Below are positions 43,201-50,465 of a DNA stretch of 64,000 nucleotides, one piece after another. The DNA is taken from positions 1-64,000 of the forward strand of contig NZ_CAJFCI010000028.1 in the NCBI RefSeq assembly GCF_904061905.1, read 5' to 3'. Below the pieces are notes generated by a model that was not told the origin of the DNA, did no database searches, and saw only the letters and a program-made list of their open reading frames with translations. Positions within the stretch are counted from its first letter, which is position 1. Each line of letters starts with the position of its first letter. The translations under genes were made by a program, and so were the position numbers. The DNA is from Zestomonas carbonaria (lineage in GTDB: Bacteria > Pseudomonadota > Gammaproteobacteria > Pseudomonadales > Pseudomonadaceae).

Positions 43201-44006
43201 CTGCGGTAGTTCACCGCCCTGGCCAGCTTGATCGCCGCCGCGCAGAGTTCGTTCGCCATGCCGGCCGGCAGGTTCGGCGCCGGGGTTTCCTCCAGCACCT
43301 TCTGGTTGCGGCGCTGCACCGAGCAGTCGCGCACGCCGAGGGCGATGACTTCGCCCCGGCCGTCGCCGAACACCTGCACTTCCAGGTGGCGGGCGCGCTG
43401 GATGTATTTCTCGATGAACACCCCGGCGTCGCTGAAGTTGTTCTGGCCCAGGCGCTTCACCGCGTCGAAGGCATCGGCCAGCTCGGCGGCATCGCGGCAC
43501 ACGCGCATGCCGATGCCGCCGCCGCCGGCGGTGCTCTTGAGCATCACCGGGTAGCCGACCTGCTCGCCGGCCTCCAGCGCGGCGTCGAGGTTTTCCAGCA
43601 GCCCGGTGCCTTCCAGCATCGGCACGCCGTGCTGTTTGGCCAGCGCACGGGCAGTGTGCTTGAGGCCGAACACGCGCAGTTGTTCGGGCGTCGGGCCGAC
43701 GAAGGCGATGCCGGCCGCTTCGCAGGCTTCGGCGAAGGCGGCGTTCTCGGAGAGGAAGCCGTAGCCGGGGTGGATGGCCTGGGCGCCGCTCTGCTTGGCG
43801 ACGGCGAGGATCTTGTCGACCACCAGGTAGGTATTGGCCGCCGGGCCGTCGCCCAGGCTGTGCGCTTCGTCGGCCTGCTGGATGTGCAGGCTGGCGGCGT
43901 CCGCCTCGGAGTAGACGGTGACGCCGCCTACGCGCAGTTCACGGAGAGTACGCAGGATGCGGCAGGCGATGGCGCCCCGGTTGGCGATCAGGAGTTTGTC
44001 GAACAT
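40215..44006 (-). CDS. Guanidine carboxylase (urea carboxylase family) with a REP-derived insert
   Basis: This 1263-residue biotin enzyme contains biotin carboxylase (1 to about 450: STAGGGGIGMRVCRD, EVNTRLQVEHG), AHS2/KipA (about 475-768), AHS1/KipI (about 850-1070), and a biotinyl domain with Lys1227 in E-S-M-K-M-E. The guanidine-I riboswitch and UAAP genes indicate guanidine rather than urea as substrate. Residues about 769-846 between AHS2 and AHS1 are encoded by palindromic REP elements (41471-41695) read in frame (e.g. S-P-L-P-F-M-G-E-G), giving an unusually long linker. Normal family length is about 1200. Confidence 0.9.
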   Translation of the reverse strand: MFDKLLIANRGAIACRILRTLRELRVGGVTVYSEADAASLHIQQADEAHSLGDGPAANTYLVVDKILAVAKQSGAQAIHPGYGFLSENAAFAEACEAAGIAFVGPTPEQLRVFGLKHTARALAKQHGVPMLEGTGLLENLDAALEAGEQVGYPVMLKSTAGGGGIGMRVCRDAAELADAFDAVKRLGQNNFSDAGVFIEKYIQRARHLEVQVFGDGRGEVIALGVRDCSVQRRNQKVLEETPAPNLPAGMANELCAAAIKLARAVNYRSAGTVEFVYDSEAERFYFLEVNTRLQVEHGVTEQVWGVDLVRWMVELAAGDLPPLSELAKDLEPSGHAIQARLYAEDPGRDFQPSPGLLTAVAFPEADGKALRIDTWVEAGCEIPPYFDPMIAKLIAWAPDREQASAGLDQALADSVLYGVESNRDYLRQILADAPFASGAPWTRCLENLVYRADTVEVLGAGTQTTVQDYPGRLGYWAVGVPPSGPMDDRALRLGNRLLGNEEDAAALEITMSGPTLRFNTDAVLAVTGAPLPVQLDGIDQPMDTALRVKAGGILSLGTIQGAGARSYLCLRGGIQVPDYLGSKSTFTLGQFGGHGGRALRAGDVLHLLPLADASASASLPAELRTTLPATREIRVIYGPHGAPEYFTENYIATFFATAWEVHFNSSRTGVRLIGPKPEWVRESGGEAGLHPSNIHDNPYAIGAVDFTGDMPVILGPDGPSLGGFVCPVTVIEADLWQLGQLKAGDKVRFVPVDIGMARELAKIRQAETTLVSPLPFMGEGSGERDGVSQQSAQPSPMNGRGSLSVQTGKDGVSDASRIASGLPARRSQLAGDPSASPIASKLAPTPLTSPIVLDIGEADTRLVARLSGDTHLLLEIGQPELDLVLRFRAHALMQALEARNLAGVIDLTPGIRSLQVHYRPETLPLASLLETVVGLWDDVCNAGDLKVPSRIVHLPLSWDDPACQLAIEKYMTTVRKDAPWCPSNLEFIRRINDLPDLDEVYRTVFEASYLVMGLGDVYLGAPVATPLDPRHRLVTTKYNPARTWTAENSVGIGGAYLCVYGMEGPGGYQFVGRTLQMWNRYRAVEAFDGKPWLLRFFDQIRFYPVSAEELLRIRRDFPLGRYPLRIEHSDLHLADYQAFLAAEAEGIAAFRGRQQAAFDAERQRWIESGQAHFDSEEVAAELGEDTPLGAGQHAIESHIAGNLWQVQVEAGASVKAGDVLVILESMKMEIPLTAPRDGVVREVRVQPGSPVRAGQRVVVMEEV
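41471..41695. repeat. REP composite inside the guanidine carboxylase gene
   Basis: Four palindromic elements lie head to tail within the coding sequence: TGTAGGAGCGAGCTTGCTCGC...CTCCTAC (41471-41533), GTAGCCCGGATGCAATCCGGG (about 41540-41560), CTCCCTCTCCCATTCATGGG (41602 onward) and CTCTCCCATAAACGGGAGAG (about 41671-41690). The same families are found intergenically at 44087-44202. No stop occurs in the carboxylase frame. Confidence 0.85.
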
Positions 44007-44319
44007 GGAGTCTGCCCCATGCAGTGGCGGGCCGTCCCGCCGCTATTCGGTCCGCACCCCGGTCGTCCGGGGTGGTTGATGCTTTGCTCCCTCTCCCATT
44101 TATGGGAGCGGGGGGTGATGCTGCGGCGTAGCCCGGATGCAATCCGGGGCTCCGGCGATCAGCGGCCGGTCAGCCCGCATCGCGAGCAAGCTCGCTCCTA
44201 CAGGTTCTGCTTTGGCCTGGGATTTTGTTGCAGGCACTGCCCCGCGCGGCTCTGGCACAGCCAGAACAGCCAGCGCCGCAGCGCTTGCAGCGTGTCGCTT
44301 GAAGCTTGCGGCTGCTCCC
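44007..44319. repeat. Operon gap filled with a REP composite
   Basis: Between the carboxylase and the second UAAP gene lie CTCCCTCTCCCATTTATGGG (44087-44106), GTAGCCCGGATGCAATCCGGG (44128-44148) and ATCGCGAGCAAGCTCGCTCC (44179-44198). The order is reversed relative to the in-gene composite. A GCTTGAAGCTTGCGGC element is near 44290. No gene is seen. Confidence 0.75.
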
Positions 44320-44955
44320 TCAGTCCCATATCAGGATTTCCGCCGGCGTCGGGTTCCAGCCGTTGCACGGGTTGTTGAGCTGCGGGCAATTGGAGATCAG
44401 CACGATCACATCCATTTCCGCCTTCAGCTCCACGTACTTGTCCGGCGCGGAGATGCCGTCCTCGAAGGTCAGGCCGCCTTCCGGGGTGACCGGCACGTTC
44501 ATGAAGAAGTTGATGTTGGCGCCGATGTCGCGCTTCTCCAGGCGGCCGTCGTGCAGGCTGGCGCGCAGGAAGTTGTCGCGGCAACTGTGCATGTAGCGCT
44601 TGTCCAGCGCGTAGCGCACGGTGTTGCTCTCCTGGGCGCAGGCGCCGCCGAGGGTGTCGTGGCGGCCGCAGGTGTCGGCGACGATGGTCAGCAGCGGGTT
44701 GCCGAGGTTGGAGTAGAGGACGCTGCCGGTGGTCAGGTACACGCGGTTCTGCCGGCGTAGGGTGCGTTGCGGGTCGTAGCGCTCGCGCGGGTTTTTCGCG
44801 CTGTAGAACAGGGTGTCGACCGCCTGGTTGCCTTCCAGGTCGAGCAGGCGCACGGTCTGCCCGGCCTTGACCTCGAACAGGAAGGGTTCGCCGGCCGGGA
44901 TCACATGGCGGTAGGCGGCGGCTTCGGGGTGTTTGTCGCTGGTGGTGAGAGTCAT
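44320..44955 (-). CDS. Carboxyguanidine deiminase subunit (UAAP2, DUF1989)
   Basis: The 211-residue DUF1989 protein (urea carboxylase-associated protein 2) contains [14 protein letters not shown], a Cys/His-rich motif shared with its partner. UAAP1/2 have been shown to form a two-subunit deiminase acting on carboxyguanidine, producing allophanate. ATG 44955 follows GGAG. A CCCCGCG repeat separates it from the partner gene. Confidence 0.88.
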   Translation of the reverse strand: MTLTTSDKHPEAAAYRHVIPAGEPFLFEVKAGQTVRLLDLEGNQAVDTLFYSAKNPRERYDPQRTLRRQNRVYLTTGSVLYSNLGNPLLTIVADTCGRHDTLGGACAQESNTVRYALDKRYMHSCRDNFLRASLHDGRLEKRDIGANINFFMNVPVTPEGGLTFEDGISAPDKYVELKAEMDVIVLISNCPQLNNPCNGWNPTPAEILIWD

Positions 44956-44988
44956 CGGCGATGTTCTCCGGGGGTGTTTGTTCATTGG

Positions 44989-45013
44989 TTCCCCGCGTTC
45001 GTGGGGACCCAAT
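44989..45013. repeat. CCCCGCG repeat between the UAAP genes
   Basis: CCCCGCGTTCGTGGGG followed by ACCCAAT (44991-45013) belongs to the same repeat family, with one mismatch in its stem. Confidence 0.65.
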
Positions 45014-45016
45014 CAA

Positions 45017-45745
45017 TCAAATGAAAAGGCGTTCGGTGTTGTGGAAGCCGCGACCGTTCTCCGGGCGCGAGGTGCGGCAGAGGATGCTGATGCCATCGCT
45101 CTCCACCTTGCTCCAGCTCAGCCGGACCGGCTTGGGCGCGTATTCGGGGTTCGGGTCCATCGGGTGTGGCAGGGTGGTGAGCACTACCAGGGTGTCCATC
45201 GGCGCGTACAGCTCGACGTAGTCGCCGGCCCTGGAGTTGCCAGGCTCGAAGTGGAAGCAGCCGTCGCTGTCCACGGTCACCTTGCTGAACAGGTTGAGGA
45301 CCATCAGCAGGTCCTGCAGGTTGAGGTTCCACTTGCCCATTTCCACCAGCAGGTTGTCCGTGCCGTTGCGGAAGAAGCCGTTGCGCAGTTCCTGGTAGCG
45401 GCCCTCGCCGTACTTCTCGCGGGTTTCCTCCGCGTTCAGCACGCCGCCGAAGCTGTCGTGCCAGCCGCAGGTGTCGGCGGTGATCGCCGCCAGCACGCGG
45501 CCCATGTCCGAGTACAGGCAGTGGCCGGCGGTGAGCCTGGCGGTGTGCTGGCACTTGAGGGTGTCCGGCAGGTTCAGGCGCTCGCTCTTTTCCTCGGCGT
45601 TGAGCAGCATCAGGCTGACGTTGGCGCCGCCTTCGAGGTCGGTGAGGCGCAGCAACTGGCCGCGCTTGAGGACGAAGGAGGTGTGGCCGCCGCCGGGGAC
45701 GGTTTCCTCGTACAGGGTGGGGCGCAGGGCGAGAGAGGCAGTCAT
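45017..45745 (-). CDS. Carboxyguanidine deiminase subunit (UAAP1, DUF1989)
   Basis: The 242-residue DUF1989 protein (urea carboxylase-associated protein 1) contains A-I-T-A-D-T-C-G-W-H-D-S-F-G-G and is the longer of the pair, as expected for UAAP1. It is two bases downstream of the ATPase gene and probably translationally coupled. It is expected to act with UAAP2 on the product of guanidine carboxylation. Confidence 0.88.
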   Translation of the reverse strand: MTASLALRPTLYEETVPGGGHTSFVLKRGQLLRLTDLEGGANVSLMLLNAEEKSERLNLPDTLKCQHTARLTAGHCLYSDMGRVLAAITADTCGWHDSFGGVLNAEETREKYGEGRYQELRNGFFRNGTDNLLVEMGKWNLNLQDLLMVLNLFSKVTVDSDGCFHFEPGNSRAGDYVELYAPMDTLVVLTTLPHPMDPNPEYAPKPVRLSWSKVESDGISILCRTSRPENGRGFHNTERLFI

Positions 45746-45747
45746 GC

Positions 45748-46548
45748 TCAGGCTCCTTGGATGGCGGGGTTCAGGCTGCCGGTGAGGTGTGCCGGCAGGG
45801 CTTCGACGGCGGCGCGCGCGGCGCGGCGGTCGCTGTTCAGGGGGATGTCGTAGGTGATCTGCGCGCCGTAGGCGTTGGGCGCGTGCGGGTCGTGGCGCGG
45901 CTTGTCGAACACCAGGATGCGGGTGCCCAGGCTGAAGCCTTCGGAGAGGTCGTGGGTGACCATGAACACGGTCAGCCGGGTTTCCTGCCAGAGCTTCAGC
46001 AGCAGCTCGTGCATGTCCTTGCGGATGCCCGGGTCGAGGGCGCCGAAGGGTTCGTCGAGGAGCAGTACGCGCGGTTTCATGATCAGCGCCTGGGCGATCG
46101 CCAGGCGCTGCTGCATGCCGCCGGAGAGCTGGCTCGGGTACTTGTCCAGGGCGTGGCCGAGGCCGACCTTCTCCAACAGCGCGGCGGCCTGCTCGCGGGC
46201 CTCGCGCTTGGCGTTGCCGAACAGGCGGCCGAGCAGCGGCGAGCGCGGCAGCTCCAGGCCGATGGCGACGTTGTCCAGCACGCTCAGGTGCGGGAACACC
46301 GAGTAGCGCTGGAATACCACGCCACGGCTGGCGTCCGGCTCGCCCGCCAGCGGCTGGCCGTCGAGCAGGATCTGCCCACGGCTGGCGCGCTCCTGGCCGA
46401 GCAGCAGGCGCAGGAAGGTGGACTTGCCGCAGCCGGAGGCGCCGACCAGGGTGCAGAACTCGCCCTCGGCGATGCTCAGGTTGAGGTTTTCGAGCACGAT
46501 GTGGTCGTCGTACTCCTGCCAGACATTCTTCACGTCGATGAAACTCAT
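45748..46548 (-). CDS. ABC transporter ATP-binding protein, guanidine uptake
   Basis: The 266-residue nucleotide-binding protein contains Walker A (GASGCGKSTFLR), signature LSGGMQQRLAIAQAL and Walker B (VLLLDEPFGALDP). The family is the nitrate/taurine-type importers. It overlaps the upstream permease by four bases. In guanidine-I operons such a transporter is found regularly; guanidine or a close derivative is the likely cargo. Confidence 0.93.
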   Translation of the reverse strand: MSFIDVKNVWQEYDDHIVLENLNLSIAEGEFCTLVGASGCGKSTFLRLLLGQERASRGQILLDGQPLAGEPDASRGVVFQRYSVFPHLSVLDNVAIGLELPRSPLLGRLFGNAKREAREQAAALLEKVGLGHALDKYPSQLSGGMQQRLAIAQALIMKPRVLLLDEPFGALDPGIRKDMHELLLKLWQETRLTVFMVTHDLSEGFSLGTRILVFDKPRHDPHAPNAYGAQITYDIPLNSDRRAARAAVEALPAHLTGSLNPAIQGA

Positions 46549-47360
46549 GCCTTGGCTCCTTCATACCAGGGGAAGGCCAGGCGGGTGAGCTGGCGCAGGC
46601 CCAGGTCCATCAGCCAGGCGAGCAGGGTGATCCACGCCACGTAGGGCAGGATCACGTCCATCGCCATGTAGCGGCGGACCAGGAAGATGCGGTAGCCGAG
46701 CCCGTCGGTGGAGGCGATGGCCTCGGCGGCGATCAGGAACAGCCAGGCCGAGCCGAGCATCAGTCGCAGGGAGATCAGCAGGCGCGGCAGCAGTTGCGGC
46801 AGCACCACGCGGAGGATCAGCGTCCAGGTGCTGGCGCCGAGGGTCTGCGCCTTGATCAGCAACTCGCGCGGCAGCTCGCGGGCGCGCTGCTCGATGTCGC
46901 GGGCGATGCAGGGGGTGATGCCGATGACGATCAGCATCACCTTGGAGAGCTCGCCGAGGCCGAAGACGATGAACAGGATCGGCAGCACCGCCAGCGGCGG
47001 GATCATCGACAGCACGGTGAGCAACGGCGACAGCGGCGCGCCGAACAGCGGCACGGTGCCGGCGGCCAGCCCCAGGCACAGGCCGGCGAGGGCGGCGATG
47101 CCCAGGCCGATGCCGAGCCGGGTGAGGCTGGAGGCGGTGTCCTGCCAGAACAGGTACTGGCCGCTGCGCTTGTCCTCGGTGAAGGCCAGGCGCTCCACCG
47201 CGTCGATCATCTGCGCCGCGCTGGGCAGCAGCTTGTCGTTGGGGTTTTCCGTCAGCCGCGCCGCCGAGCCGGTGAAGTAGATGAACAGCAGCAGGGCGAA
47301 CGGCAGGATCACCAGCAACAGACGGCTGGGGCGATCCGGGTGGCGGTTGATCAGGCGCAT
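46545..47360 (-). CDS. ABC transporter permease, guanidine uptake
   Basis: This 271-residue protein has six predicted membrane segments and a coupling loop with E-A-(x)-G-(x9)-I/L-P-like sequence (Q-T-L-G-A-S-T-W-T-L-I-L-R-V-V-L-P). It pairs with the ATPase. Start 47360 is the ATG after the CCCCGCG repeat; upstream in-frame codons are encoded by that repeat and are not expected to be used. Confidence 0.9.
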   Translation of the reverse strand: MRLINRHPDRPSRLLLVILPFALLLFIYFTGSAARLTENPNDKLLPSAAQMIDAVERLAFTEDKRSGQYLFWQDTASSLTRLGIGLGIAALAGLCLGLAAGTVPLFGAPLSPLLTVLSMIPPLAVLPILFIVFGLGELSKVMLIVIGITPCIARDIEQRARELPRELLIKAQTLGASTWTLILRVVLPQLLPRLLISLRLMLGSAWLFLIAAEAIASTDGLGYRIFLVRRYMAMDVILPYVAWITLLAWLMDLGLRQLTRLAFPWYEGAKA

Positions 47361-47388
47361 GGTGCTACCTCGGTTGGTGGGGCATTGG

Positions 47389-47415
47389 GTCCCCGCGTTC
47401 GCGGGGACCCAATAA
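47389..47415. repeat. CCCCGCG repeat inside the guanidine operon
   Basis: CCCCGCGTTCGCGGGG with ACCCAATAAA (47391-47416) lies in the gap between the substrate-binding and permease genes. Confidence 0.7.
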
Positions 47416-47424
47416 AACAAGGGT

Positions 47425-48492
47425 TCAGAGCGTCCCTTCCGCCGCCATCCGCACGTAGCTCGGATCGAAGCGCAGCTTGACGTTGGCCTTGTCGCCGGTG
47501 ACCACCTCGCGGGCGAAGCTCATGCCCACCGCCTGGGCATCGCTGGCGCCTTCGCCGAGCAGGCCGTGGGCGAAGGAGAACTCGGCGACCTTGGTCATGG
47601 TGGCCGGCAGCTTCGGGCTGGTGACGAACTCCAGCGCTTCCTGCGGCGTGTAGAACATCCGGGTGGTGGAGAGCTGCGCCTGGTAGCCGGCGAGGTCGGT
47701 GCCGGAGGTCTTGGCCATGTGTTCGAGGGCGGTCTTGCTTTCGTCGCCGTCGCCGCTCATCAGCGCCATCACCTCGAACCAGGCGCCGGTCAGCGCCTTG
47801 CCCAGGGCCGGGTTGCTGGCCAGGGTCGAGCTGTTGACCACCATCATGTCCATGATCTCGCCGGGGATCTGGCTGGAGTCGAACACCTCGCTGATGCCGG
47901 GCTTGGCCTTGATCTCGGCGAGCATCGGGTTCCAGGTGGCGACGGCCTGCACGTCGCGGGTGTCGAAGGCGGCGGCGATGTCGGCGTCGGAGGTGTTGAT
48001 CACCTTGACGTCCTTCTCGCTCAGGCCGGCGCGCTCCAGGGCGCGGGCCAGGAAGTAGTGGGACACCGACAGCTCGACCAGGTTGATCGGCATGCCCTTG
48101 AGGTCGGCGAGCTTCTTGCCTTCGCCCTTGATCACCAGGCCGTCGTTGCCGTTGGAGAAGTCGCCGACGATCAGCGCGGTGGAGTCCACGCCACCGGCCG
48201 CGGGGATGGTCAGGGCGTCCATGTTGGTCATGGTGCAGCCGTCGAACTGGCCGGCGGTGTACTGGTTGATCGATTCGACGTAGTCGTTGAGCTGGGTGAC
48301 TTCGATCTCGATGCCGTACTTCTTCGCCCACTTGTCGACGATGCCTTCGGTCGCCGCGTATTCCCAGGGCATCCAGCCGGCGTAGATGGTCCAGCAGACG
48401 TTGAACTTGTCTTTCTGCGCCGCGTGGGCGGAGAGGCCGAGGCTGGCGGCCAGGGCGGCGACGGCGAGCGGGAACAGACGGGGCTTGCGCAT
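47425..48492 (-). CDS. Periplasmic substrate-binding protein, guanidine ABC transporter
   Basis: The 355-residue NMT1/THI5-like binding protein has a signal peptide (residues 1-24, L-S-A-H-A-A). Typical stretches are V-C-W-T-I-Y-A-G-W-M-P-W-E-Y and Q-F-D-G-C-T-M-T-N-M-D-A. As the first gene after the guanidine-I riboswitch, it most likely binds guanidine. Its start codon is about 60 bases from the 3' edge of the riboswitch. Confidence 0.9.
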   Translation of the reverse strand: MRKPRLFPLAVAALAASLGLSAHAAQKDKFNVCWTIYAGWMPWEYAATEGIVDKWAKKYGIEIEVTQLNDYVESINQYTAGQFDGCTMTNMDALTIPAAGGVDSTALIVGDFSNGNDGLVIKGEGKKLADLKGMPINLVELSVSHYFLARALERAGLSEKDVKVINTSDADIAAAFDTRDVQAVATWNPMLAEIKAKPGISEVFDSSQIPGEIMDMMVVNSSTLASNPALGKALTGAWFEVMALMSGDGDESKTALEHMAKTSGTDLAGYQAQLSTTRMFYTPQEALEFVTSPKLPATMTKVAEFSFAHGLLGEGASDAQAVGMSFAREVVTGDKANVKLRFDPSYVRMAAEGTL

Positions 48493-48951
48493 GTGGAACC
48501 TCCAGTTCTGGTTGTCGGCGGCAGGAGCGGCAGCACCTGACAGGTCAGGGTGCGTTCTCCCGGGCTTTTGTCCCGCCGTGTAACCTCGCTGGAGGTCGCC
48601 AGCTCTCGGACCAGTCGTTCGCTCGCGCGAACCGGAACCCTAGCCAGCCATTTGCAGATTGTGGTGCCGCGACCCGGCGTCCGGGCGACTCCTGCACGCC
48701 GGACACGAAGCGAAGGTCGTGCCAACTGCCGCGATTCCCCGTGGCAGGGGGCTCCGCGCCAACGGCGGGTGGATTTCGCAGGCGCATGTGCCCAGTGACG
48801 GGGCGGCGCGCACCATCCTGGCGCAGTCGGTGTAACAACTGGAAATGGAAGATCGCGATCGCCGGTCAGCACCGATCGGCGCGGGGGCATGTCCAATCAA
48901 CTGAAGCCGGCCATCGCCGGCATCTTTCCTTGCGGTCGAAAGGAGGCCGCC
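48493..48951. other. Gap with riboswitch and promoter of the guanidine operon
   Basis: No gene lies in 459 bases. The riboswitch takes 48555-48645; the rest (48650-48940) should contain divergent promoters for the guanidine operon and the lipoprotein, but I see no striking motif. AAAGGAGG at 48938-48945 is the ribosome site of the lipoprotein. Confidence 0.6.
48555..48645 (-). promoter_or_regulatory. Guanidine-I (ykkC) riboswitch
   Basis: Read on the minus strand, CTAGGGTTCCGG, CGACTGGTCCGAGAGC and the conserved ACACGGCGGGACAAAAGCCC followed by GGGAGAA appear in order with correct spacing. These are the invariant blocks of the guanidine-I class. It precedes the substrate-binding-protein gene and should turn on the operon when guanidine binds. 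Confidence 0.95.
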
Positions 48952-49386
48952 ATGATCAGTCGATTATTGCTTGTGATGCTGTGTGGCCTGGGGCTGTCCG
49001 CTTGCTCCTCCTACTATTACGACGATCGCTACGACCGCCATGGCGGCTATGTGGGGCAGCGCTACCATGATGGCGCCTACTACAGCGCCAACGACAAGTA
49101 CCGTCGCTACGACAACAACTACCGGCGTTACGACAGCCGTTATGACCGGCGCTACGACCGCCGCTACGACGATCATCGCCGCTACTACCCGCAGCGCTAC
49201 TACCGTGGCCAGGACGGCCACCTGCATCCCTATCGCCAGTACCAGGGCAAGGATGGCCCGCGCTACTACGTGGCGCCGCCGAAGAACGCCAAGTCGAAAA
49301 CCCAGCGTTACCGCCAGGAGTATCGTCAGGAATATCGCCGTGACGGGCGGATACAGTCGCCGCGCTATGCGCCGCAGCGGTATTAG
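48952..49386 (+). CDS. Tyr/Arg-rich putative lipoprotein
   Basis: The 144-residue protein has a lipobox L-S-A-C (Cys18). The mature part is unusually rich in Tyr, Arg and Asp, with a loose repeat R-Y-D-(x)-R-Y (about residues 55-85), indicating a low-complexity extended domain. The start follows GAAAGGAGG. I recall a similar gene (PA0738) before the LysR/SDS-hydrolase pair in PAO1. Function unknown. Confidence 0.8.
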   Translation: MISRLLLVMLCGLGLSACSSYYYDDRYDRHGGYVGQRYHDGAYYSANDKYRRYDNNYRRYDSRYDRRYDRRYDDHRRYYPQRYYRGQDGHLHPYRQYQGKDGPRYYVAPPKNAKSKTQRYRQEYRQEYRRDGRIQSPRYAPQRY

Positions 49387-49456
49387 TTGAGTGGGCCGGA
49401 GACGGGGAGTTCTGGGTTGGACTCCGCCCCTGACCCCACTCCATACCTCCAGCCAC

Positions 49457-50359
49457 TCACGCCGACAACTCTTCATCCTCCCGCAACACCAGGGCACGCA
49501 GGGCCTGGGCGGCCGGCGACAGACTGTGCCCGGCGCGGCTGACCAGCCCGTAGGCGGAGTTCCGGTTGGGGATGTCCGGTACCGGCGGCAGCACCGCCAG
49601 GCTGCCGTCCGCCACCGATTCGGCCACCACGTCCGAGGTCGCCAGGCCGAGCACGTCGCTGTGCTGCACCAGGTCCTTGAGCACCATGAAGTTGTCGCAC
49701 TGGATGTCCGGCAACTGCTCGCGGCCGCTCAGTTTGCGTACCTGGTCGACCACTTCGTCCGGTAGTTGCGGACCGGCCAGCGGGTAGTCGGCGATGGCGT
49801 CCCGCGACAGGCGCCCGACCTCCAGCAGGGGATGGCCGGGCCGGCAGAAGTACAGGCCGGGGCGGGGCCGCAATGGCTCGACGGCCAGCAGCGGGTCGTC
49901 CAGCAGTTCCCGGCTCTCGGCGACGAACAGTTCGATGCCTTCGCCCAGCAGCCGCCGGCGCAGGCTGCGCCAGTCCTCGATCACCAGTTGCACGTGGATC
50001 TTCGGATAGCGCCGGGCCAGCCGGGCGAGCGCCCGTGGCACCAGGCGCGCCGCTGGGAAAGGGCCGGCGCCGAGGCACAGCTCGCCGGCTTCCAGGTTGC
50101 CGAGCTGGTTCACCGCGTTCTGCAGGGAACGGCTGCCGGCCAGCAGGCGCCGGGCATGCTCCAGCACCAGTTGGCCATGGGCGGTGAGCACGACGTGGCG
50201 CGTCCCCCGGTCGAACAGGCGGCAGCCGAGGCCGGCTTCCAGCGCCTGGATGCTGCGGCTCAACGCCGGCTGGCTGAGGTGGACCGCCGCTGCGGCACGG
50301 GCGAAGTGGCCGTGTTCGGCGACGGCGACGAAATGGCGGAGCTGACGTAGGTCATTCAT
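49457..50359 (-). CDS. sdsB: LysR-type regulator of the alkylsulfatase (SdsB-like)
   Basis: The 300-residue LysR regulator starts MNDLRQLRHFVAVAEHGHFA, with the HTH L-S-Q-P-A-L-S-R-S-I-Q-A-L-E, and a periplasmic-binding-like effector domain. It is divergent from the SDS-hydrolase gene with 106 bases between. SdsB of Pseudomonas activates the adjacent sdsA in response to long-chain alcohols. Confidence 0.88.
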   Translation of the reverse strand: MNDLRQLRHFVAVAEHGHFARAAAAVHLSQPALSRSIQALEAGLGCRLFDRGTRHVVLTAHGQLVLEHARRLLAGSRSLQNAVNQLGNLEAGELCLGAGPFPAARLVPRALARLARRYPKIHVQLVIEDWRSLRRRLLGEGIELFVAESRELLDDPLLAVEPLRPRPGLYFCRPGHPLLEVGRLSRDAIADYPLAGPQLPDEVVDQVRKLSGREQLPDIQCDNFMVLKDLVQHSDVLGLATSDVVAESVADGSLAVLPPVPDIPNRNSAYGLVSRAGHSLSPAAQALRALVLREDEELSA

Positions 50360-50465
50360 GCGTTGCCTGCATGGAAGTTCGAATTGGAATGCATTGGAAT
50401 TATTGACTGACCCTGCGCCATAGTGCGAGCCGTCTCTGTTTCCAATAACAACGCCTGGAGCGCCG

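Noticed and set aside
40215..44006. Urea carboxylase as substrate assignment
   Set aside because: The upstream guanidine-I riboswitch and UAAP1/2 genes indicate the guanidine-specific enzyme, although sequence alone cannot exclude urea activity.
44955..45012. Upstream extension of the UAAP2 gene
   Set aside because: The extra codons are encoded by a CCCCGCG repeat; ATG 44955 with GGAG is a better start.
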